Positions 1 through 7,366 are shown, counted from the first letter of the stretch. The stretch: DNA of 11,193 nt from an uncultured Porticoccus sp. (GCA_950063125.1 CATLZI010000048.1:1-11193); one strand, 5' to 3'. Translations and numbers: made by a program. The notes: generated from the sequence alone by a model not told the origin.

Positions 1-40
1 TGTCATTTAGAGCATTATTTTTGAGACGGTAAAGACGAGC

Positions 41-829
41 ATGAATGTTAAACAGGAAATGCAAATACCCTGGCACTGTATATGGATTACCGGTGCAGGG
101 CGGGGTATCGGTGCGGCACTGGCACGCTTGCTCTGTGAGCGTGGCGCAACGGTCTATGGTTCTGCTCGCAATCTCGACGAGCTAAACCAGCTGCAGTCAT
201 CGCTGGTCTCTGCGCCCGGGAAATTTATTCCGGTTCCCCTGGATATCCGTCGCCCCGCCGAAATAGCCGCTCTGTTTGAACGCTGGGACAGAGAACAACG
301 GTTTCCGGAACTGGTGGTATTGAACGCGGGGACCCATGACCCCGCCAGTGCAGAGGCCTTTTCTGCCCAGCGCTGCCGCAGACTGTTGGACATCAACCTT
401 CAGGGTACGATCAACTGCCTCGATCCGGTGTTGCATCGCTACCTTGCCGACCGGAGAGGCCACATTGCGGTGATGGCCTCCGTCGCTGGCTACCGGGGCT
501 TGCCAACGGCGGCGGCATACTGTGCCAGCAAGGCAGCACTGATCAGTCTGTGTGAATCGCTGTACATGGATTTATATGGCACAGGGGTGCGATTGCAGGT
601 AATCAACCCCGGTTTTGTCCGAACACCGTTGACCGATAAAAACACCTTTCAGATGCCCGCGCTGATGGAGGTGGATGATGCCGCTATGGCTATTTATCGG
701 GGACTGCTGTCCAGTCGCTTCGAGATTGCTTTCCCGCGGCGATTTGTGTTCTGGATGAAATTGCTGCGGCTGCTACCCAATCGGCTTTACTTGTCACTGA
801 TGCGCCGGGCGACCCAAAAATCGCTATGA
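41..829 (+). CDS. short-chain dehydrogenase/reductase (SDR), classical type
   Basis: NAD(P)-dependent oxidoreductase of 262 residues, the normal size for a classical SDR. The Rossmann cofactor motif TGAGRGIG is at residues 17-24, the structural NAG at 95-97, the tetrad Asn at 119 (DINLQG), catalytic Ser147 (ASVAG), Tyr160 and Lys164 (YCASK), and the NPG turn at 189-191. All active-site residues are present, so it should be active. The C-terminal tail (about 230-258) is rich in Arg, Leu and aromatic residues and looks membrane-associating, as in SDRs that sit near lipid-modification genes; this is inference. The substrate cannot be read from the sequence. The ATG at 41 has only a weak ribosome-binding site. 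The ATG at 59 (residue 7) has AGGA too close to it, so either start could be used. It faces fadE tail to tail. Its promoter, if it has its own, lies mostly outside the window. Confidence 0.93.
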   Translation: MNVKQEMQIPWHCIWITGAGRGIGAALARLLCERGATVYGSARNLDELNQLQSSLVSAPGKFIPVPLDIRRPAEIAALFERWDREQRFPELVVLNAGTHDPASAEAFSAQRCRRLLDINLQGTINCLDPVLHRYLADRRGHIAVMASVAGYRGLPTAAAYCASKAALISLCESLYMDLYGTGVRLQVINPGFVRTPLTDKNTFQMPALMEVDDAAMAIYRGLLSSRFEIAFPRRFVFWMKLLRLLPNRLYLSLMRRATQKSL

Positions 830-857
830 ACCCTGTGTCGTAGCCTGTTTGATTTCC

Positions 858-885
858 AAGTCAGCTTGATTGAGAGACCTGACTT
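858..885. other. hairpin in the SDR/fadE convergent gap
   Basis: Perfect 7-base inverted repeat: AAGTCAG at 858-864 and CTGACTT at 879-885, with a 14-base loop. It begins 28 bases after the SDR stop codon. No T-run follows on either strand, so it is not a textbook rho-independent terminator. It may still protect the 3' end of the SDR mRNA or assist termination. Confidence 0.35.
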
Positions 886-916
886 AAAGATCATCCGGGT
901 CGAAGACGATACAGAG

Positions 917-943
917 CAGGCCGGCGGATCATGGCCGGCACTG
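917..943. terminator. GC-rich hairpin downstream of fadE, possible terminator
   Basis: GCCGGC at 920-925 pairs with GCCGGC at 934-939 around an 8-base loop. The stem continues as CAG 917-919 with CTG 941-943 after one bulged base (A940), giving about 9 pairs, mostly GC. It lies 50 bases beyond the fadE stop in the direction of fadE transcription, where a terminator would be expected. Neither strand has a clear T-run, so it may be a bidirectional stabilising or rho-assisted structure. Confidence 0.4.
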
Positions 944-992
944 AAATACTGCAGCTGTCACCATCGGTTGTTACTCTGGCTCTCAACCCCGT

Positions 993-3398
993 CTATAGCG
1001 CTTCAAAGTGATCTGTCAGCAGGCAGTCATAACGCTGTTTGTCGTAGGCTTTAATGGGCTCGATATCAGCAGCACCGATGATGCCCTGTTCAGCTGCGCT
1101 GGCCAGTGCCAGATCCAGATTATCAGGATGTTGCAGAAGCCCCTTGTTGCGTGCACGAACGAATGCCTGCCAGGGTTTGTCTGTTTTGAGCAATGCCTGA
1201 TAGGTGGATTCAACCCTCCCCACAGGATCCAGTGGATCTTCGTTGAGATACACGAATTGGCTCAGTGCCTGCCGCACGGGGTTCGGTTCCATGATCAGGC
1301 CGCCGAGTCGACGAATCTGATGATCATCCGGGGCCCGGTGAATACGCCCCAAAGGAAAGCAGGTAAATGCCAGAATTTTGCCGAGCCACCGCAAAGGGAA
1401 GTTGTCACAAAATGACAGCAACGCCTGTTGGGCCCTGAACAGGGAGCGCTGCACCGCATAACGGGCGTGTGCTTCTGTGGCATCGTTCTGTTGATTGGCA
1501 TCGTGGTACTTGAGGATGCTGCAGGCAATAAACAGTTCGCTGTGGACGTCGCCAAGCCGGGCGGACAATAGCTCCCGCCGTTTGATATCCCCACCAAGTA
1601 TACCCAGGGCTACGTCGGAGCAACTGGCCAGAGCTACGCTCAGATGGTTGATGCGCTGATACCACCGACGACTGAAATCAGAGGCGTCGTCGGGCACCGG
1701 GCTGAAGCGTGCCGCGGTGACGCCATACAGCTTGAGCCGTGCGATATTGCTGAAAATGTGTCCCAAATGTTGCCTGAAAAGGGGATCAAATTCTGCCAGT
1801 CCCGCTTGCTCATCGCCATGTTGCAACGTTTTTAATTCGGCATAGAGATAGGGATGACAGCGCATGGCACCCTGGCCAAAAATCATCAGGGAGCGGGTCA
1901 GAATATTGGCGCCTTCCACGGTGATGGCCACCGGTACCGAGTGGTACATTGAGCCGAGAAAATTGCGCGGTCCCAATTGAATGGCTCGGCCACCCACCAC
2001 GTCCATGGCCTGATTGACGATCTGCCGCATCCGCTCAGTGGCATGAAGTTTGGCCATGGCGGTCAGTACCGAGGGCGCACCATCCGCCAGTCCCCGGGTC
2101 ACCATCTGCCGCATCGCTTCCAGTGTATAGGCACCTGCGGCAATTTCGGCGGTGGCCTCCTGAACGCCTTCAAATTTGCCGATTTCCATATTGAACTGGC
2201 GGCGGATCCGGGCAAAGGCCCCGACTGTGAGGTAGCACATTTCGCCGCTTGCAGTCGCCAATGCCGGAAGGGATACACCGCGCCCTGCGCCCAGACATTC
2301 GATCAGCATCCGCCAGCCTTTGCCGGCCATTTCGGCACCGCCGATAATCCAGTCGATGGGAATAAACACGTCAGTGCCACTAATAGGCCCGTTCATGAAC
2401 GGAGCCCCCGGATTGTGGCGGCGACCAATCTCGACTCCGGGGTGATCGGCGGGCAACAGAGCACAGGTAATGCCGTATTCCACGGTGTCCGGGTCGCCGA
2501 GCAAGCCGTCAGGATCCCGCAGTTTGAAGGCGAGGCCAATTGCCGTCGCAACCGGTGCCAGAGTGATCCAGCGCTTGCTGAAAGTCAGGCTGAGACCGAG
2601 TACTTCCTCGCCGTTATGTTGCCCTTTGCAGACAATACCGAGATCCGGAATCGAGCCCGCATCTGATCCGGCCTCCGGTCCCGTCAGACCGAAGCAGGGG
2701 AGTTCTGTGCCGTTGGCAAGGCCCGGCAGCCAGCGCTGTTTCTGTTCTTCTGTGCCGTATTTTACCAGCAGTTCTCCAGGCCCCAGTGAGTTGGGTACCA
2801 TGGCGGTGACTGCGGCCGTGGGTGAACAACTGGCAATTTTGCTCATGATGCGGCTCTGGGCATAAGGGCTGAAATCCAGCCCGCCAAACTCCTCCGGGAT
2901 GATCAGACCGAAAAAGCCGTGTTGCCTCAGATAGTCCCAGACTTCCGGCGAGAGATCCTGTCGTTGATGCGCATCCCACTCGTCGATAAGCTGGCACAGT
3001 CCCACCACTTCATGGTCGAGGAATTGTTGTTCCCGCTCACTGAGCCGGGGCAGAGCAATCGCAGAAAACTGATGCCAGTCCGGTTTGCCACTGAACAGCT
3101 CTTTTTCCCACCAGGTGGTGCCAGCTTCCAGGGCTTCCTGCTCGGTTTTGCTGATGGTGGGCATGGACTTTCGCAGCATGTGATACATCGGTTTAATCAG
3201 CAATTGCTGACGCCACCGGGGATGATTGAGGAGGATGGATACACCGATCGTCACTAACAATATCAGCCACATACCGCTGCAATAGATTGTCAGCAAGATG
3301 GTGCCGACCACCATAACCAGAGAGCCGGTTTGCAATGGCGGGCGGTAATAAAATACAGCTGTGAGTAAACCGATAAACAGCAACAGTGATAACAACAT
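993..3398 (-). CDS. fadE: acyl-CoA dehydrogenase, FadE type
   Basis: FAD-dependent acyl-CoA dehydrogenase that makes the trans-2-enoyl-CoA in the first step of beta-oxidation. At 801 residues it is close to E. coli FadE (about 814) and much longer than ordinary 380-residue acyl-CoA dehydrogenases. Two hydrophobic segments (about 2-17 and 26-57) anchor it to the inner membrane. The family block KPMYHMLRKSMPTIS then EALEAGTTWWEKELFSGKPD follows at about 69-107. The dehydrogenase core (about 120-520) has the flavin-binding stretch FGLTGPEAGSDAG (236-248) and the signature VEGANILTRSLMIFGQGAMR at 494-513, with Glu495 in the place expected for the catalytic base. The rest (about 520-801) is the FadE-specific C-terminal domain (DUF1974 in Pfam, from memory). 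The ATG has GGGTGGAAAGA just upstream as ribosome-binding site. Transcription starts in the gap shared with the BioC-like gene. I could not find a convincing FadR or PsrA operator there. Confidence 0.96.
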   Translation of the reverse strand: MLLSLLLFIGLLTAVFYYRPPLQTGSLVMVVGTILLTIYCSGMWLILLVTIGVSILLNHPRWRQQLLIKPMYHMLRKSMPTISKTEQEALEAGTTWWEKELFSGKPDWHQFSAIALPRLSEREQQFLDHEVVGLCQLIDEWDAHQRQDLSPEVWDYLRQHGFFGLIIPEEFGGLDFSPYAQSRIMSKIASCSPTAAVTAMVPNSLGPGELLVKYGTEEQKQRWLPGLANGTELPCFGLTGPEAGSDAGSIPDLGIVCKGQHNGEEVLGLSLTFSKRWITLAPVATAIGLAFKLRDPDGLLGDPDTVEYGITCALLPADHPGVEIGRRHNPGAPFMNGPISGTDVFIPIDWIIGGAEMAGKGWRMLIECLGAGRGVSLPALATASGEMCYLTVGAFARIRRQFNMEIGKFEGVQEATAEIAAGAYTLEAMRQMVTRGLADGAPSVLTAMAKLHATERMRQIVNQAMDVVGGRAIQLGPRNFLGSMYHSVPVAITVEGANILTRSLMIFGQGAMRCHPYLYAELKTLQHGDEQAGLAEFDPLFRQHLGHIFSNIARLKLYGVTAARFSPVPDDASDFSRRWYQRINHLSVALASCSDVALGILGGDIKRRELLSARLGDVHSELFIACSILKYHDANQQNDATEAHARYAVQRSLFRAQQALLSFCDNFPLRWLGKILAFTCFPLGRIHRAPDDHQIRRLGGLIMEPNPVRQALSQFVYLNEDPLDPVGRVESTYQALLKTDKPWQAFVRARNKGLLQHPDNLDLALASAAEQGIIGAADIEPIKAYDKQRYDCLLTDHFEAL

Positions 3399-3490
3399 AG
3401 TCTTTCCACCCTTTTTTCGGCAGGCTTATGAGGCCTTCTTGCGTATCAATGATTGCAACCTTAGACGATTCCGTGCCTCTCGCCCAGTGG

Positions 3491-3518
3491 TTGTTTTATC
3501 ATCATGATTGTCTAGAAT
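3491..3518 (+). promoter_or_regulatory. candidate sigma-70 promoter for the bioC-like cluster
   Basis: A -10-like TAGAAT at 3513-3518 (five of six matches to TATAAT) lies 16 bases after a weak -35-like TTGTTT at 3491-3496. It would start transcripts near 3525, giving a leader of about 55 bases to the ATG at 3580. An 8-base palindrome ATCATGAT (3501-3508) lies in the spacer and could be a regulator half-site. This rests on visual matching only. Confidence 0.3.
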
Positions 3519-3554
3519 AGTCTGGATTTTCTGACCTGCAGTGATTTGGCGCAG

Positions 3555-3571
3555 GTGAGAACCCATCTCAC
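3555..3571 (+). other. short hairpin in the leader of the bioC-like gene
   Basis: GTGAGA (3555-3560) and TCTCAC (3566-3571) form a perfect 6-base stem with a 5-base loop, ending 8 bases before the annotated ATG. It covers the only purine-rich GGTGAG stretch that could serve as a ribosome-binding site for that ATG. It could limit translation or mark the true start as lying further downstream. The stem is short, so chance is not excluded. Confidence 0.25.
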
Positions 3572-3579
3572 AGCAATGG

Positions 3580-4476
3580 ATGACCGTTGAGCCCCGGCTC
3601 GGGCTCCTGGAGCTTACTGCGAGCATCGATAAAACAGGACTTTTGTCACCCTTGTCTGCGATCAAAAACACGCACCTCGAACTCGATAAGAGGGCACTGG
3701 CCAATCGTTTTGGCTCCCGTGCGGAGAGTTATGAGGCCGCGACGCCAGTTCAGCAGGTTATGGGGCAATGCCTGCTGGACAAAATCCGCCGCGAGCTACC
3801 CGATGCGGAGGTTCAGGAAATTCTTGAAGTCGGCTGCGGCACCGGTCGGCTGACCAATGCGCTCAAAGCCCTGTTCCCCTCAGCGAACATAACGGCGATC
3901 GATATTTCGCAGGAGATGATCGACTATGCCACGGAACAGGTACCGGGGCCTGACTACCTGGTTATCGACGCTGAAGAGTATCTGCAATCACTGAACCGGC
4001 AGTTTGATCTGATTGTCTCGAATGCAACGGTGCAATGGTTTGTTCATCTCGATAAGGCCATCGAAAGAATGTGTTCGGTGCTTGCTCCGGGCGGGTTCCT
4101 GGCGCTGGGCACCTTCGCCGAGCGCACTTTCTGTGAGTTGGCAGATGCATTTAATTGCGCTTATCAGAAAAATCAGCTCGCTGTTCAAAATCATGTGGTG
4201 CCGATGAAGTCTGTCGATTATCTTCGCCAGATACTGCCGGAGGCCGAGCTGGTTGAGCGGGATATTCTTGCGCATTTTGCCGATGTCAGGACGTTTTTAC
4301 AGTCCATTAAAGATGCCGGGGCAGTGAACTCCCAGGCGGGCCAGCGGCGGATTCCGAGGGCTGTGCTCAGGGATATGCCCCACTACTACGAAGCGCTCTA
4401 TCAAAAACCCGGTAGTCGCGAAATTCAGGCGACCTATCACACCTGCTTTCTGTTCTATCGCCGGCCCATTGGTTAG
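3580..4476 (+). CDS. bioC: BioC-like malonyl-ACP O-methyltransferase (SAM-dependent)
   Basis: Class I SAM-dependent methyltransferase. BioC methylates the free carboxyl of malonyl-ACP so that fatty-acid synthase can build the pimeloyl chain of biotin. SAM motif I is ILEVGCGTGR (81-90), with the acidic post-I site at AIDISQEM (106-113). Diagnostic BioC blocks follow: VSNATVQWF (146-154), GTFAERTFCELADAF (177-191), VRTFLQSIKDAGAVNS (236-251) and ATYHTCFLFY (284-293). From memory these match Bacillus BioC more closely than E. coli BioC. Family homology starts near residue 35 (LDKRALANRFG), so the first 34 residues look extra. The ATG at 3580 has no good ribosome-binding site; in-frame TTG codons at 3643 and 3652 follow an AGGA and are alternative starts. 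It opens a probable operon, with the MBOAT gene 12 bases downstream, and no other biotin gene is in view. A related carboxyl methyltransferase with another substrate is possible. Confidence 0.75.
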   Translation: MTVEPRLGLLELTASIDKTGLLSPLSAIKNTHLELDKRALANRFGSRAESYEAATPVQQVMGQCLLDKIRRELPDAEVQEILEVGCGTGRLTNALKALFPSANITAIDISQEMIDYATEQVPGPDYLVIDAEEYLQSLNRQFDLIVSNATVQWFVHLDKAIERMCSVLAPGGFLALGTFAERTFCELADAFNCAYQKNQLAVQNHVVPMKSVDYLRQILPEAELVERDILAHFADVRTFLQSIKDAGAVNSQAGQRRIPRAVLRDMPHYYEALYQKPGSREIQATYHTCFLFYRRPIG

Positions 4477-4488
4477 AGCCCGGCCACA

Positions 4489-6006
4489 ATGTTGTTCAAC
4501 TCCTATCTTTTCCTGCTGGTTTTCCTGCCACTGGTGTTGGCCGGTTTTTATGGTGTGGGGCATCTTGCCGGGCGTACCGGAGGGCTGCTCTGGCTGGTTG
4601 TCGCCTCGCTGATTTTTTATGCCAGCTGGGAGCTGTCCTATCTCTGGCTGTTGCTGGCGTCCCTGTTATTCAATTATCTTGCTGCGCGGCTCATCCGTAA
4701 ACTGCCCCGTTACCGGCGGCTGTGCCTATGGATTGCAGTACTGGCCAATGTGGCGCTACTGTTTTATTTCAAGCTGGTCATTGCTGTTTTTGGTGGCAAC
4801 GGTGCAGCCTTCAGTACGACCCACCATATTCTGATCCCCCTTGGGATATCTTTTATTACTTTCCAGCAAATCGCCTTTCTGGTGGACACCTACAAGGGCA
4901 AACTTACGGAAGGCAGTGCACTGGAGTACGTGCTTTTTATCACATTTTTTCCGCAGTTAATCATGGGCCCGATTGTCCATTACCGTGAATTGCAACCCCA
5001 GTTCAGGAGCGCCGGGTTATTTCGCTGGAACCCGGATAACTTCTCCCTGGGAATGTGTATTTTCATTGTTGGTCTTTTCAAAAAAGTGGTGCTGGCCGAC
5101 AGCATTGCGCCATTCGTTGATGGCGTATACGGGAATGTTGCCCAAGGTGAAAGCATTGCGCCGGTAGATGCCTGGGCTGCGGCGCTGGGTTTTACGCTCC
5201 AGATTTACTTTGATTTTTCTGCCTATTCGGATATGGCGATTGGCCTTGCCCGGATGCTCAATATCAATCTACCCATCAATTTCGATGCCCCGTACCGGGC
5301 AGTGAACCGTTTTGATTATTGGCGACGCTGGCATATTTCGTTTGGCGCTTTTATGCGCCAGTACGTGTTCTTTCCCCTGGCCCGTGCCAAGACATTTAAG
5401 GTCGGCCATGTGGGTGCCCTGGCAGTGACGACACTTTTGTCGGGATTCTGGCATGGTCTCGGTGCGACATTTATCGTCTGGGGTGCACTGCAAAGCCTGC
5501 TGATGCTGGGGGTTCACTACCGCGGGGTCCTTGCCGGAAAACTTGGATTATCTTTTCGGAAAAGCGGGTTCCCATGGTTTTCGATGTTGCTGACATTCCT
5601 GGTGACGGTCCTGCTCGGTGTGCTGTTTCGTTCGAGTGACCTGCAGGTGGCATTCGGTATGTATGAGCAGATGATGGTTGCCCTGCAAACCACTTTCAGT
5701 GGAGACATTACCGCGCTTTATCAGCACATCGATCGCACGTTTGACCGCTGGGTTTTAATCAACCTGGTCCTGATGGTGCTGATTGTTTGGGGGATGCCCA
5801 GCACTCGACGCCTGTTTGCCAGGCACTGGACAGCGCTGGACCAACGCACTTCGAGCCCCGAAAAAACCGCACCGGATCTGTTGCCCTGGTTTCGACATCA
5901 GGTGTTTGGGCTGAGTCGTCGATGGGCGATTATCATGGCAGCCTTGTTGTGTTCCGCACTGATTTTCATGAGCGGAACCAGTCGCTTTATCTACTACCAA
6001 TTCTGA
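4489..6006 (+). CDS. MBOAT family membrane O-acyltransferase (AlgI/PatA/DltB-like)
   Basis: Multi-pass inner-membrane acyltransferase of 505 residues, close to AlgI in length. It begins MLFNSYLFLLVFLPLV, the common start of bacterial MBOAT proteins, and about ten hydrophobic segments run through to the C terminus. Core motifs are ITFFPQLIMGPIVHYRE (151-167), IYFDFSAYSDMAIGLARMLN (239-258), YWRRWHISFGAFMRQY (277-292) and SGFWHGLGATFIVWG (318-332). His282 and His322 are the two conserved histidines; His322 is the expected catalytic one. The usual WLRDYLYIPLGG block is altered to FMRQYVFFPLARA (288-300). Such enzymes move an acyl group from a cytoplasmic donor across the membrane to a periplasmic partner or glycan. 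The partner is probably the next gene, 2 bases away. No clear ribosome-binding site precedes the ATG, suggesting translational coupling to the upstream gene. No polysaccharide genes are nearby, so the acceptor is unknown. Confidence 0.92.
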   Translation: MLFNSYLFLLVFLPLVLAGFYGVGHLAGRTGGLLWLVVASLIFYASWELSYLWLLLASLLFNYLAARLIRKLPRYRRLCLWIAVLANVALLFYFKLVIAVFGGNGAAFSTTHHILIPLGISFITFQQIAFLVDTYKGKLTEGSALEYVLFITFFPQLIMGPIVHYRELQPQFRSAGLFRWNPDNFSLGMCIFIVGLFKKVVLADSIAPFVDGVYGNVAQGESIAPVDAWAAALGFTLQIYFDFSAYSDMAIGLARMLNINLPINFDAPYRAVNRFDYWRRWHISFGAFMRQYVFFPLARAKTFKVGHVGALAVTTLLSGFWHGLGATFIVWGALQSLLMLGVHYRGVLAGKLGLSFRKSGFPWFSMLLTFLVTVLLGVLFRSSDLQVAFGMYEQMMVALQTTFSGDITALYQHIDRTFDRWVLINLVLMVLIVWGMPSTRRLFARHWTALDQRTSSPEKTAPDLLPWFRHQVFGLSRRWAIIMAALLCSALIFMSGTSRFIYYQF

Positions 6007-6008
6007 CC

Positions 6009-7169
6009 ATGAATACTTACCTCCGTTATTTTTTCTGTTCGCTGGCGGCGATTTTTCTGCTCGGTGGCGCACTCAACTTTGCGCTTGATCCATTGGGTTA
6101 TTTTCGCAACCACGACGTGCATGTTGGCACTTTTTTGGGAGAGCGCGTTTGGGGAGATGATCGAACGGCACAGAATTTGTCGATCGACACCCATCGACCG
6201 GATACCCTCATAGCCGGAAACTCAAGAGTCAAACGTGGCTTCGCTGTGGATGACCGACAATTGACGGAACGGTTGGGTGTGATACTGAATCTCGGTTTGC
6301 CCGGTGCGCGTTTTGATGAGCTTGATCGCTATATACGGATTGTTCTTGAAGACCATGTCGTGCGACATCTGGTGATCGGTCTGGATTTGGGGCAATTTCT
6401 TCCTGACAGAGAGCTTGTTGGCGGCTCCACACCGGGGCCGTGGCTCGATGCTGACGGTTTCCCAATCTGGTTAAAAAAGCTGGCGGTTGCGCTCTGGTCA
6501 AAAAACGCTTTCCTGGCCTCTGCAAAAGTGATGTTTCGCCCATACAACACAACCCTTAACGGCGGTGCAAATTCAGAAACCATGCTGGAGAAACTTGAGG
6601 TATCCGGCCATCGACGGATGACGCGCAAGGTCGAGGCACATTTGGCCCGCCGTTATTCAAGGTTTGATACAGGGGTTTATGTGGAGAGGGTGGCGACACT
6701 GAATGCGCTGCTCGCCGATGCCTGTCTGAACAATACGGATGTCAGACTGTTTATTTCCCCCATACATATCCGGCAGCTTTTGTTGATTCGGGAAGTGGGT
6801 CATCTCGGTCTGTTTTTTAACTGGAAAACGCAGCTCGCGGACATGGTCAGTCAGTATCAGAAAAAGGGTTGCCGTGTGACACTGACGGATTTTTCGACAA
6901 TTTCCCCCTACACTAGTGAGCCATTTCCCGAACCGGGCGATAAACAGCATCGAATGCAATGGTATTGGGAATCGAGTCATTACAATCATCAAATGGGGCG
7001 AGTGGTCATCGACCGCCTGTGGAATCACGACGATAGCCATGATGGTTTTGGCAAAAATCTTACCGCTGAAAACATCGCCGGGTGGCTGGACAAAGAGCGA
7101 AACAATCTGAACGCGCTGGTACGCAGTCAGCCGATGCTGGTAAAGGAAATCAGCGATTTAATTCGCTAG
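6009..7169 (+). CDS. membrane-anchored SGNH-like protein, MBOAT partner
   Basis: Protein of 386 residues with one N-terminal hydrophobic segment (about 5-25) and the rest probably periplasmic. Residues 68-75 (IAGNSRVK) resemble SGNH block I, with Ser72 as the nucleophile candidate. WYWESSHYNHQMG (318-330) resembles the C-terminal block, with His324 as the candidate catalytic His and Glu/Ser at 321-323 where an Asp is more usual. This layout matches the AlgJ/AlgX, PatB and DltD type of partner, which passes an acyl group from the MBOAT protein onto an envelope acceptor. Overall similarity to any named member is low, so the role is inferred from the motif pair and the position beside the MBOAT gene. 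The ATG at 6009 was chosen because the membrane anchor begins there and it is 2 bases after the MBOAT stop; the open frame extends upstream inside the MBOAT gene but that part looks non-coding. Translation is probably coupled to the MBOAT gene. Confidence 0.8.
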   Translation: MNTYLRYFFCSLAAIFLLGGALNFALDPLGYFRNHDVHVGTFLGERVWGDDRTAQNLSIDTHRPDTLIAGNSRVKRGFAVDDRQLTERLGVILNLGLPGARFDELDRYIRIVLEDHVVRHLVIGLDLGQFLPDRELVGGSTPGPWLDADGFPIWLKKLAVALWSKNAFLASAKVMFRPYNTTLNGGANSETMLEKLEVSGHRRMTRKVEAHLARRYSRFDTGVYVERVATLNALLADACLNNTDVRLFISPIHIRQLLLIREVGHLGLFFNWKTQLADMVSQYQKKGCRVTLTDFSTISPYTSEPFPEPGDKQHRMQWYWESSHYNHQMGRVVIDRLWNHDDSHDGFGKNLTAENIAGWLDKERNNLNALVRSQPMLVKEISDLIR

Positions 7170-7332
7170 GGTCCCTCCACATTAATTTGTTGCATCTGTT
7201 GAGACTAAAAAACCAATCCAGGTGTGAGAAACGAATTCACCCCTTCTAAATTGGGTGATGATCAACGACGGCTGGCGTTTTGAGCGTCCCGATTTGAATG
7301 GTTGCGATTGATTCACCCCGCTATGAAGAATG

Positions 7333-7366
7333 AGCGCATTATTTGGCCGTGGTTAATGCGCTTTTT
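7333..7366 (+). terminator. rho-independent terminator of the bioC-MBOAT-SGNH cluster
   Basis: A perfect 9-base inverted repeat, AGCGCATTA at 7333-7341 and TAATGCGCT at 7354-7362, has a 12-base loop and runs into a T-tract at 7362-7366. The T-tract orientation fits rightward transcription coming from the SGNH gene, which ends 163 bases upstream. The right arm overlaps the stop codon and last codons of the convergent RND gene. Read leftward, the stem forms too but is followed only by a mixed T/C stretch, so it would terminate the pump mRNA more weakly. Confidence 0.7.

Noticed and set aside
1977..2666. A 229-codon open frame on the plus strand opposite fadE.
   Set aside because: It is fully antisense to a clearly recognised gene, its translation shows no known motif, and open antisense frames are common in GC-rich codon use.
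3399..3579. A biotin operator (BirA box) expected upstream of a bioC gene.
   Set aside because: I looked for a TTGTAAACC-like half-site and its inverted partner and found none.
3426..3704. A 92-codon minus-strand frame spanning the fadE/bioC gap.
   Set aside because: It overlaps the start of the BioC-like gene and the promoter region, has no recognisable domain and has low-complexity serine/arginine-rich content.
4460..4484. GCCGG/CCGGC inverted repeat across the BioC-like stop codon, just before the MBOAT ATG.
   Set aside because: Only 5 base pairs with a 15-base loop in GC-rich sequence; too weak to call a regulatory structure.
5787..6008. In-frame upstream extension of the SGNH-like protein by 74 codons.
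   Set aside because: It lies entirely inside the MBOAT gene in another frame. The hydrophobic anchor starts at the ATG at 6009, two bases after the MBOAT stop.
7267..7288. GACGGCT/AGCGTC bulged hairpin after the SGNH gene.
   Set aside because: Short and interrupted, with no T-tract; the structure at 7333-7366 is a far better terminator.
7235..7319. ATTCACCCC repeated at 7235-7243 and 7311-7319, plus GGGTGA at 7253-7258, which pairs with TCACCC at 7237-7242.
   Set aside because: The repeat is 9 bases and the stem 6 with a 10-base loop and no T-run. They do not flank any gene, so a mobile element or attachment site is not supported.
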